Assembly: GCA_023415815.1 (NCBI GenBank)
Contig: JAEZJL010000264.1
Location: forward strand, 1-6,574
Length of the DNA: 6,574 bases
From: Bacillota bacterium
GTDB taxonomy: Bacteria; Bacillota; Clostridia; Acetivibrionales; DTU013
Direction: 5' to 3'
Of the stretch, positions 1 to 5,024 are shown one piece after another (position 1 is the stretch's first letter; the number at the start of each line of letters is the position of its first letter). The position numbers and the translations under genes were made by a program. The notes under the pieces were generated by a model, which ran no database searches, had not been told where the DNA came from, and saw only the letters and a program-made list of their open reading frames with translations.

Positions 1-326
1 TCCTCGGTCGGGTCCATATAACCGAAGCTGGTGGTGAATATGATCTTACAGCCCTGATCGATGAGCTCGTTGATGGATTTCTTGGACTCCGCGCCCTCCG
101 GTACGATTTCCTTGTAAAGGGTGGTCACGCCGAGCTTTTCTTCCAGATATTTTCTTCCGTTGTCGTGGGACTGTGTCCAGCCGCCGTCATTGACAGGCCC
201 CACATAGATGAAGCCTACCTTCATGGCTTTCGGGTCCTTTGTGGCTTCGCTCTGGCCGCAGCCCGCGAGCATGAAAGTGAAAGCCACCGCCGTCACGAGT
301 ATGATTGCGATAAATCTTTTAAGCAT
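1..326 (-). CDS. BMP/PnrA-family nucleoside-binding lipoprotein, partial (N-terminal part)
   Basis: Solute-binding lipoprotein of an ABC importer, probably for purine nucleosides, held on the outer face of the membrane. The first 23 residues form a lipoprotein signal peptide: positive start MLKR, a hydrophobic stretch, then the lipobox LAGC with the lipidated Cys at 23. The mature protein begins with a BMP-type first beta strand, KVGFIYVGPVNDGGWTQ, followed by a helix ending near KYLEEKLG; this arrangement is typical of the PnrA/Med/NupN group. ATG at 324-326 is preceded by AGGAGAGG with an 8-nt gap. Only 108 codons are visible; the stop lies beyond the left edge, and full family members have roughly 340-370 residues. 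It follows xpt after 66 nt with no terminator seen, so it should share the guanine riboswitch upstream. Nucleoside binding is known for the family; the exact ligand here is inferred from the xpt context. Confidence 0.88.
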   Translation of the reverse strand, partial: MLKRFIAIILVTAVAFTFMLAGCGQSEATKDPKAMKVGFIYVGPVNDGGWTQSHDNGRKYLEEKLGVTTLYKEIVPEGAESKKSINELIDQGCKIIFTTSFGYMDPTE

Positions 327-392
327 TTCTGTTACCTCTCCTTTATCTTTATTTTCAGGACCTTTCGCAGCCCTGCAAAATATGAGACCCCG

Positions 393-968
393 TTATGACC
401 GCCCGAATTCAACGGCGCCCTGCCGCATCGACGTTATCACGGCAAGCGATTCCAGCCGCACGCCCGCCTCCCGGAGCAGCCGTCCGCCGTCCTGGAAGCC
501 CTTCTCTATCACTATTCCTATCCCCGCAAGCTCCGCTCCAGCCTGTTCGGTGATGTCCTTCAGGCCGAGCGCCGCCTTGCCGTTGGCCAGAAAATCATCC
601 AGTATGAGCACGCGGTCGCCGGCTGTGAGATATTTTTTGCTGACCCGTATTTTATAGGCCTTGTTTCTGGTAAAAGAATAAACTTCGCTCTCATAGGTTT
701 CGGCATCAAGGTTTCGCGCCTCTGTCTTTTTCGCAAATACGACGGGCACATCGAAATGGAGGGCCGCAATACAGGCTACCGCTATGCCCGAGGCTTCAAC
801 CGTAAGAATCCTGGTGATCCTCTCGCCCTCGAATCTTCTTCTGAATTCCCTGCCGATCTCGTCCAGGAGCCTTACGTCAAGCTGATGGTTCAGAAAGCTG
901 TCAACCTTCAGAATTTCAGTGCCTATAACTTTTCCGTCACTCAATATCCTTTGCTTCAGAAGCTCCAT
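393..968 (-). CDS. xpt: Xanthine phosphoribosyltransferase
   Basis: Cytosolic purine salvage enzyme that joins xanthine to PRPP, giving XMP and pyrophosphate. The 191-residue protein matches Xpt of Bacillus closely in length and motifs: KVDSFLNHQLD near residues 21-31, TVEASGIA (56-63) in the core, FAKK (78-81), YSFT (97-100), the PRPP-binding loop VLILDDFLANGKAA (120-133) with its acidic pair DD, and GIGIVIEKGFQ near 149-159. The start chosen is ATG at 966-968, giving MELLKQRI, which matches the family N terminus. An in-frame TTG seven codons upstream (987-989) is possible but lies inside the likely Shine-Dalgarno AAAGGA, about 12 nt before the ATG. The gene is the first of the riboswitch-controlled unit; the lipoprotein gene follows 66 nt later. 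Expression should fall when guanine-type purines are abundant. Confidence 0.95.
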   Translation of the reverse strand: MELLKQRILSDGKVIGTEILKVDSFLNHQLDVRLLDEIGREFRRRFEGERITRILTVEASGIAVACIAALHFDVPVVFAKKTEARNLDAETYESEVYSFTRNKAYKIRVSKKYLTAGDRVLILDDFLANGKAALGLKDITEQAGAELAGIGIVIEKGFQDGGRLLREAGVRLESLAVITSMRQGAVEFGRS

Positions 969-1087
969 TTGTCGGGCATGTCCTTTCAAAATTCCAGGGG
1001 CTAAGCCTGTTGTGTTTAGAATATACTTAGGGGCGAAGGTTCCGCCCGTACCGGATACGTCTTATTACCGTAAGATAACCTAAAATT

Positions 1088-1118
1088 AAAAAACTCCCTG
1101 CCTTTAAATACGGCGGAG
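1088..1118 (-). terminator. Riboswitch-controlled intrinsic terminator before xpt
   Basis: The minus strand reads CTCC-G-CC, loop GTATTTAAA, GG-CAG-GGAG, then six T (1088-1093). The stem has 4 + 2 base pairs around an internal loop, so it is moderate in strength, as often seen for regulated attenuators. It lies 16 nt after the aptamer and about 120 nt before the xpt start, and its 5' arm overlaps the antiterminator. Confidence 0.82.
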
Positions 1119-1140
1119 GAAGCTCAAAAAAGCTTCCGTA
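1109..1140 (-). promoter_or_regulatory. Antiterminator hairpin of the riboswitch expression platform
   Basis: The minus strand can fold GGAAGCT/AGCTTCC around a TTTTTG loop, and outer bases TACGG can also pair with CCGTA after a bulge. The 5' arm reuses the 3' strand of P1 (TACGGAA), while the outer 3' arm uses the CTCCGCC that starts the terminator stem. P1 (ligand bound) and this hairpin therefore exclude each other, which predicts an OFF switch: ligand stabilises P1, frees the terminator and stops transcription before xpt. Confidence 0.8.
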
Positions 1141-1202
1141 GCCGGACTATTTACGGCAGTCCTGTAGAAACTTCCGGGCCTTATTCCCGGAACTATACGA
1201 AA
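1134..1202 (-). promoter_or_regulatory. Purine riboswitch aptamer, guanine class
   Basis: The minus strand shows the three-helix purine aptamer. P1 pairs TTTCGTA (from 1202) with TACGGAA (ending 1134). P2 is TTCCGGG/CCCGGAA with loop AATAAGG. J2/3 is the conserved GTTTCTAC. P3 is GGACT/AGTCC, extended by a G-U pair, with loop CCGTAAA. The two loops carry the GG and CC that form the known kissing contact. The specificity base in J3/1 (GGCTACG) is C, as in guanine/hypoxanthine/xanthine sensors and unlike the U of adenine sensors. Compared with the B. subtilis xpt aptamer as I recall it, J1/2 has G for A24, J3/1 has G for A73, and the basal C-G pair of P3 is an A/G mismatch. The downstream gene, xpt, is a classical target of this class. 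Confidence 0.95.
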
Positions 1203-1229
1203 TTAATATGCTCTTTTTTTGATGTCTTA

Positions 1230-1258
1230 ATAATAACCTAACATATTTTAAAAAGCAA
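1230..1258 (-). promoter_or_regulatory. Sigma-A-type promoter for the xpt leader
   Basis: The minus strand has TTGCTT (1253-1258) and TATTAT (1230-1235) separated by exactly 17 bp of AT-rich sequence. Transcription would start near 1222-1224, about 20 nt before the aptamer P1, which is the normal spacing for a purine riboswitch leader. No operator such as a PurR box was recognised. Confidence 0.75.
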
Positions 1259-1317
1259 TAAGCACATTGCACAAATATAGTAGTTCATGTCGAAATATCA
1301 GCTCCGGCAACAATATA

Positions 1318-1347
1318 TTGTATTGACGTGCCGTGGGGGGGTATAAT
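1318..1347 (+). promoter_or_regulatory. Possible promoter reading into the repeat array
   Basis: A perfect -10 hexamer TATAAT (1342-1347) follows a run of seven G (1335-1341). The best -35, TTGACG (1323-1328), is only 13 bp away, too short for sigma-A; a poorer TTGTAT (1318-1323) has an 18-bp spacer. A 12-bp palindrome ACAATATATTGT (1310-1321) overlaps the upstream edge. The rest of 1262-1353 holds no gene that I can see. Transcription from here would run through the hairpin array, not into a convincing ORF. Confidence 0.4.
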
Positions 1348-1353
1348 GGAGAG

Positions 1354-1668
1354 GGGACACACCTCTCCCTCCGACGGACTGTGCGTCGAGGTATGTCCCC
1401 TTTTGACGCTGAAGCTATCTGGGACACTTCTCTCCCGCCGGCGGACTGGGCGTCGAGAAATGTCCCCTTTTGACGCTAAAGCTATTTGGGACACACCTCT
1501 CCCGCCGGCGGACTGTGCGTTGAGAAACGTCCCCTTTTGACGCTAAAGCTATCTGGGACACACCTCTCCCGCCGACGGGCCGAGCGTCGAGAAATGTCCC
1601 CTTTTGACGCTGAAGCTATTTGGGACACACCTCTCCCGCCGGCGGACTGTGCGTTGAGAAATGTCCCC
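1354..1668 (+). repeat. Tandem array of five 67-bp units with inverted-repeat modules
   Basis: Units start at 1354, 1421, 1488, 1555 and 1622, an exact 67-bp period. Each has a 47-bp module running from GGGACAC to GTCCCC and a 20-bp linker of the form TTTTGACGCTRAAGCTATYT; the last linker is cut to TTT. Within a module the ends GGGAC and GTCCC are complementary, an inner arm CGRCG...CGTYG flanks a 7-base loop, and CT/AG pairs lie between. Substitutions among copies are few and mostly transitions. Open frames cross the block on both strands, but they encode the repeat itself (67 is not a multiple of 3, so the frame shifts each unit) and resemble no protein family. It resembles the palindromic GGGGACA/TGTCCCC intergenic repeats of Clostridia, some of which accompany IS200-like (RAYT) transposases; no transposase is in this window. 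Confidence 0.93.
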
Positions 1669-1671
1669 TTT

Positions 1672-1809
1672 GAAGGATGTTGGGGACAGTTCTTCAAAAT
1701 CGGGTGTAGAAAGTGCCCTCTTTGGGTATTAATGCTGCTGGAAGGATGTTGGGGACAGTTCTTCAAAACCAGGTGTAGAAAGTGCCCGCTTTGGGTATTA
1801 ATGCTGCTG
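1672..1809 (+). repeat. Two 69-bp direct repeats containing the GGGGACAGTTCT motif
   Basis: Copies at 1672-1740 and 1741-1809 start with GAAGGATGTTGGGGACAG and end with GGGTATTAATGCTGCTG; I count three differences in 69 bases. Each contains GGGGACAGTTCT and, downstream, AGAAAGTGCCC, an imperfect inverted partner. The GGGGACA...TTCT / AGAA...TGYCCC design is shared with the 67-bp family, but the rest differs, so this is a second repeat subfamily joined directly to the first array after only three T bases. Confidence 0.92.
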
Positions 1810-1934
1810 GGGGACGGTTCTGCGGGAATATGGTTGGGGGACAGTTCTCCGAAACCAGCTCGCATGGGAGTTGGGCCTTTAGGGGCAGTTCAAATGCGGA
1901 GGGACAGTTCTCCAAAATCCAACGCACATGCGTT
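1810..1934 (+). repeat. Degenerate single copies of the GGGGACAGTTCT repeat
   Basis: Further variants of the motif lie at 1809-1821 (GGGGGACGGTTCT), 1836-1850 (GGGGGACAGTTCTCC), 1882-1891 (GGGGCAGTTC) and 1901-1913 (GGGACAGTTCTCC), without a fixed period. The block ends with a perfect 6-bp inverted repeat, AACGCA-CA-TGCGTT (1921-1934). This looks like older, decayed repeat material. No credible gene is present from here to the start of the dehydrogenase gene at 1995. Confidence 0.7.
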
Positions 1935-1938
1935 TAGT

Positions 1939-1968
1939 TTGGTCGTTGATGGGAATATGCGGTACTAT
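1939..1968 (+). promoter_or_regulatory. Weak candidate promoter for the FAD dehydrogenase gene
   Basis: TTGGTC (1939-1944) and TACTAT (1963-1968) are 18 bp apart; an overlapping TATACT (1966-1971) is closer to consensus but has no matching -35. Any start would lie just before the GGGAG ribosome binding site. The match is poor, so the real promoter may be elsewhere, possibly in the repeat block. Confidence 0.25.
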
Positions 1969-1994
1969 ACTAAATAGATTACGGGAGAGCGTTT

Positions 1995-3383
1995 ATGGAA
2001 AAGACAGTAAGGGATGTTGTAATCATAGGCTGCGGCACTTCGGGGATATTTGCGGGTTATGAGCTCGCGGAAAGCAATCCCTCCCTTGATATACTTATGA
2101 TCGAGCAGGGCAGCGATATATACGGAAGGATATGCCCTATAATGAAGGACCGGAAGCTCAACTGCCTCCGCTGTAAATCGTGCGGTATCATGCACGGCTT
2201 CGGGGGCGCGGGCGCATATTCCGACGGCAAGTTCAACTTCACCACGCAGTTCGGCGGCTGGCTCAACGAATATCTGGACAACGACGAGGTCATGCGGCTG
2301 CTCGAATACATCGACGGCGTTAACGTCAGATTCGGGGCGACCACCGAGCGTTACTCCACCGAAAGCCAGCCGGCTTCCCTGATAGAAAAAAAGGCGCTGG
2401 AAAATGACCTTCACCTGCTGCATGCCTCCGTAAAGCATCTCGGAACCGAAAATAACCTGAAAATATTGACGAAGCTCTACGAGCATCTTAAGAGCAGGGT
2501 CGAAATACGCTGCAATACGGAGGTGACCGCCATCCTCCCGGAAGACGGCTTTTACAGGCTGAAGCTCGGAAACGGGGACAGCGTCGACTGCCGTTATCTG
2601 ATCGTCGCGCCAGGCAGATCGGGAGCCGAATGGTTTTCACAGCAGTGCCGGAAGCTGAATCTGAATCTGATCAACAACCAGGTCGACATAGGCGTCCGCG
2701 TCGAGCTCCCCGCAAAGGTTTTCGAGCACATAACGGATGTAGTCTATGAATCGAAGCTGATGTACAGGACAAAACAGTATGGGGATATCGTACGCACCTT
2801 CTGCATGAACCCCTATGGCCATGTCGTAAATGAAAATGTCGACGGTATCATCACCGTCAACGGGCACAGCTATACCGATCCCGCGCTTCGGAGCGAGAAT
2901 ACGAACTTTGCGCTGCTTGTAAGCAACAGGTTTACACAGCCCTTTACCGAGCCATACCAGTACGGCAAACGCATAGCTTCCCTCTCGAACATGCTGGGCG
3001 GAGGAGTTCTGGTACAGAGGTTCGGCGATCTGATCAAAGGCATCAGGACAAATGAACACAGACTGAGTCAGAGCTTTACCAGGCCGACCCTTAAGGCAAC
3101 CCCGGGCGACCTTAGCCTGGTGCTGACAAAGAGGCATCTGGACAATATAATTGAGATGATTCATGCGCTTGACAAGATAGCGCCGGGGACCGCCAATTAC
3201 GATACGCTGCTCTATGGTGTTGAAGTAAAGTTTTACAGCTCAAGGCTCGAGCTGACGAATAAGCTTGAAACCAAACTGCCGAACATGTTTGCCGTCGGAG
3301 ACGGCGCAGGCATAACAAGGGGCCTCTCGCAGGCCAGCGCAAGCGGAATATATGTGGCGAGGACTATACTTGGCAGGTTATAA
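1995..3383 (+). CDS. FAD-dependent dehydrogenase (COG2509-like), uncharacterised
   Basis: A 462-residue cytosolic flavoprotein. The N terminus has the Rossmann dinucleotide fold VVIIGCGTSGIFAGYELA (GxGxxG at 12-17) with the acidic end of strand 2 at MIEQG. A cysteine motif follows: C47, C57, C60 and C63, leading straight into GFGGAGAYSDGKFN (68-81), the signature I associate with this family. The C terminus has the second FAD contact, FAVGDGAGITRGLSQA (about 432-447), as in glutathione-reductase-like and HI0933-like oxidoreductases. Substrate and electron partner are unknown. The four cysteines could bind an Fe-S cluster, but this is inference. ATG 1995 has GGGAG seven bases upstream. It stands alone: repeats on the left, a terminator and a convergent gene on the right, so neighbours say little about its role. 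Length and both FAD motifs suggest it is intact. Confidence 0.85.
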   Translation: MEKTVRDVVIIGCGTSGIFAGYELAESNPSLDILMIEQGSDIYGRICPIMKDRKLNCLRCKSCGIMHGFGGAGAYSDGKFNFTTQFGGWLNEYLDNDEVMRLLEYIDGVNVRFGATTERYSTESQPASLIEKKALENDLHLLHASVKHLGTENNLKILTKLYEHLKSRVEIRCNTEVTAILPEDGFYRLKLGNGDSVDCRYLIVAPGRSGAEWFSQQCRKLNLNLINNQVDIGVRVELPAKVFEHITDVVYESKLMYRTKQYGDIVRTFCMNPYGHVVNENVDGIITVNGHSYTDPALRSENTNFALLVSNRFTQPFTEPYQYGKRIASLSNMLGGGVLVQRFGDLIKGIRTNEHRLSQSFTRPTLKATPGDLSLVLTKRHLDNIIEMIHALDKIAPGTANYDTLLYGVEVKFYSSRLELTNKLETKLPNMFAVGDGAGITRGLSQASASGIYVARTILGRL

Positions 3384-3425
3384 CCATTTCCTTAACCGGA
3401 TTATCGCCCATGCCGGGCGAACTGC

Positions 3426-3461
3426 AAAAGCCCCGGCGGCTTCAATGCCACCGAGGCTTTT
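3426..3461. terminator. Bidirectional intrinsic terminator between convergent genes
   Basis: AAAAGCC (3426-3432) pairs with GGCTTTT (3455-3461), CGG with CCG and GGC with GCC, separated by single C/A mismatches, around a TTCAAT loop. The A-run on one side and T-run on the other make it usable from both strands. It lies 42 bp after the dehydrogenase stop and 26 bp after the stop of the minus-strand STAS-like gene, so it should end both transcripts. Confidence 0.88.
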
Positions 3462-3487
3462 ATCATGCTTGCATACTGCAGAAAACC

Positions 3488-3850
3488 TTATCCGAGCAAA
3501 TACTTTAACGCTTCCTCTTCGGTAGAAAAGCGTGCGATATTCGAGTTGGAGTTTGTCCCCTCTCCGATTCTCTTCATTTGCATCTGCGCCATTGCGCCTT
3601 CATGTATGGCCGCCATTTTTTTAGAAGAGGACGCGCATTCCGATTGTAATGTTTGAAGTACCGGCAAAACATCCGGAGACGCCGGTTTAAATCCCACAAG
3701 ATTTGCCAGCACCACAAAATCCTTTGGTTTAAATTGTCTTAAGGCGGTTTTAACCTCCTCCAATAGAGTATTCACTTCATCTGTTTTTAAAAAACCGCTG
3801 GCTGTAACTTTAACAAGCTTTTTGGTTTTGTCGACCTCAACCTTATACAT
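3488..3850 (-). CDS. Small STAS/SpoIIAA-like domain protein
   Basis: A 120-residue soluble protein without signal peptide or membrane segment. The predicted layout (strand MYKVEVD, strand LVKVTASG, helix 22-40, strand FVVLANL near 45-51, helix from about 58, strand MAAIHEG, and a final helix after ARFSTEEEALKYL) fits the SpoIIAA-like/STAS-SEC14 fold. The ending with F-S-x-E-E-E-A-L-x-x-L is typical of that group. No DSG-type phosphorylation motif of a true anti-anti-sigma factor is visible, so a sigma-factor role should not be assumed. ATG 3850 has a near-perfect AAGGAGG six bases upstream. The gene is monocistronic, with its own promoter at 3970-3998, a roughly 110-nt leader carrying an inverted repeat, and a shared terminator at 3426-3461. 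The function is unknown; the fold assignment is from pattern only. Confidence 0.75.
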   Translation of the reverse strand: MYKVEVDKTKKLVKVTASGFLKTDEVNTLLEEVKTALRQFKPKDFVVLANLVGFKPASPDVLPVLQTLQSECASSSKKMAAIHEGAMAQMQMKRIGEGTNSNSNIARFSTEEEALKYLLG

Positions 3851-3882
3851 CGAAAGCCTCCTTATGCTAAAATATTAATATC

Positions 3883-3919
3883 TTAACGCAATCTACATAG
3901 AATGTATAATTGGCGTTAA
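3883..3919. promoter_or_regulatory. Nested inverted repeat in the leader of the STAS-like gene
   Basis: Outer arms TTAACGC (3883-3889) and GCGTTAA (3913-3919) enclose a second perfect inverted repeat TACAT-AGA-ATGTA (3894-3906) with almost the same centre. In the minus-strand transcript this can form a hairpin ending 32 nt before the start codon; as DNA it could be an operator. No T-run follows, so it is not a terminator. A separate 10-bp palindrome, ATATTAATAT, lies at 3872-3881. Confidence 0.5.
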
Positions 3920-3969
3920 TTCCACAAAATAATGCATTTGAGTGCAAAATATTATAAGTATGTAAAAAT

Positions 3970-3998
3970 ATTATATATTAGCCAGCGATTTTGTTCAA
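3970..3998 (-). promoter_or_regulatory. Sigma-A-type promoter of the STAS-like gene
   Basis: The minus strand has TTGAAC (3993-3998), a 17-bp spacer and a consensus TATAAT (3970-3975), in an AT-rich gap (3851-4033) between two same-strand genes. Transcription would start near 3963, leaving a leader of about 110 nt that includes the nested inverted repeat. Confidence 0.75.
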
Positions 3999-4033
3999 TA
4001 AAAATATTGTTTTTTTGAAAATTTTGTCGTTTT

Positions 4034-4966
4034 TTATATAATAATTCTTTCTTTGTAGGTATTGTCCGTCCGCACCTGCACATCCGCCAGATTTTTATCG
4101 AAGAAGCTTACAACCCTTTCCTTGTATACCTCTTTGGCAATACGGAGTCCCGTCAGATGATAGGCGCCCTGTATCATCCAGTATTCCGCTCCGGGCGAGT
4201 TCATGATCGAGAGCGCTTTCTGAGTGCTTCCGGGCGGGTTCATGAAATCCTTCTCCCCCTGTATGAACAGCGTCGGAGTCTCTCTCAATTTTCTAAGCGC
4301 AGCTGTGGTTTTTACCTCAATCTCCCTTAAATCCGTTATTAAAAAGCATAATTTTGCGAAGGCGGATTTAAAAAGCTGGTTTTTAATACCGTTAAGTCCG
4401 GCGACGTACTCCAGATAATCATTGACATATAAAAACGGACCTCCTTCCAGGACTACCGCTTTTATGCGGCTGTCAACGGATGAATGCATAATGCCGGCTA
4501 CGGTACCCATTGAAAGGGCGAAAATTCCCATAGGGAGCCCGCCGTAACCGGTACTGCGTATGTATTGGATGACTGCGGCCAGCTCGGGACTGTGATCAAA
4601 ATAGACCTTATTGATTTTGTCACTTTCACCGTGATTCAGAAAATCGAAGCCCGCCGCAGCATAACCGGCCTCGCACAAAAATTTCGCATACCGGAGCATG
4701 GCTTCCTTGCTCCCTCCGAGATTATGGCACAAAACAATCATCCCTTTAGGGTTTTCGTACAGCTTTGCAATATATCCCGTAACCTTGTGCTTGTCCAATG
4801 TCTCAACTTCAAAGCATTCCCTTTTAAGGCTTGCGTTTACAATCGAAATGTTTTTGTTATTCACCTGAATCAATTGCCTTAATATTTTATTCGCTTTCCT
4901 GAATGCAGCTATATATAAAGCTCCGATAATTGATAAAATTGTTGAGGCTACCATAAAATACAGCAT
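4034..4966 (-). CDS. Membrane-anchored alpha/beta hydrolase
   Basis: A 310-residue serine-hydrolase fold. Residues 1-22 (MLYFMVASTILSIIGALYIA) form one hydrophobic helix followed by basic residues and no cleavage site, suggesting an N-terminal anchor. The fold's landmarks appear in order: oxyanion region CHNLGG (80-85), GFDFLNHGES (106-115), nucleophile elbow FALSMGTVAG with Ser152, Asp240 in FIQGEKDF, and His270 in GAYHLTG. The elbow is A-x-S-x-G instead of G-x-S-x-G, a tolerated variation. The frame stays open upstream into the thioesterase gene, but ATG 4966 has AAAGGAG eight bases before it and avoids that overlap, so it was chosen. It is the last gene of the four-gene minus-strand cluster, 58 nt after the hotdog gene. 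No clear terminator follows. Probable esterase, lipase or acyl hydrolase; the substrate is unknown. Confidence 0.85.
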   Translation of the reverse strand: MLYFMVASTILSIIGALYIAAFRKANKILRQLIQVNNKNISIVNASLKRECFEVETLDKHKVTGYIAKLYENPKGMIVLCHNLGGSKEAMLRYAKFLCEAGYAAAGFDFLNHGESDKINKVYFDHSPELAAVIQYIRSTGYGGLPMGIFALSMGTVAGIMHSSVDSRIKAVVLEGGPFLYVNDYLEYVAGLNGIKNQLFKSAFAKLCFLITDLREIEVKTTAALRKLRETPTLFIQGEKDFMNPPGSTQKALSIMNSPGAEYWMIQGAYHLTGLRIAKEVYKERVVSFFDKNLADVQVRTDNTYKERIII

Positions 4967-5024
4967 ACCACTCACTCCTTTACCACTCACAACCAGGCAA
5001 ACTCCTATATCAAGGTAACGTTTT

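Noticed and set aside
165..657. Plus-strand open frames across the lipoprotein and xpt genes
   Set aside because: They lie opposite two well-supported genes and show no protein family features.
966..989. TTG start for xpt at 987-989 giving seven extra residues
   Set aside because: The extra residues overlap the likely Shine-Dalgarno AAAGGA and extend beyond the usual Xpt N terminus; ATG 966-968 fits the family.
1354..1668. CRISPR array
   Set aside because: Units follow directly at 67 bp and the 20-bp linkers are nearly identical to each other; a CRISPR needs unique spacers. No cas gene is present.
1482..1865. A 127-codon open frame on the minus strand through the same repeats
   Set aside because: Same reason: the product is repeat text with no domain pattern, and stop-free frames are expected from duplicated GC-rich units.
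1486..1977. A 163-codon open frame on the plus strand through the repeat block
   Set aside because: It is made of the 67- and 69-bp repeats read in shifting frames, matches no family I know, has no good ribosome binding site, and opposing frames are equally open.
2637..3164. Long minus-strand open frame inside the FAD dehydrogenase
   Set aside because: It is a shadow of a strongly supported coding frame, with no ribosome binding site or recognisable domain.
3996..4016. Hairpin CAATA-AAAA-TATTG followed by seven T on the plus strand, as a terminator
   Set aside because: The stem is five weak AT-rich pairs, no plus-strand gene precedes it, and it overlaps the -35 of the minus-strand promoter.
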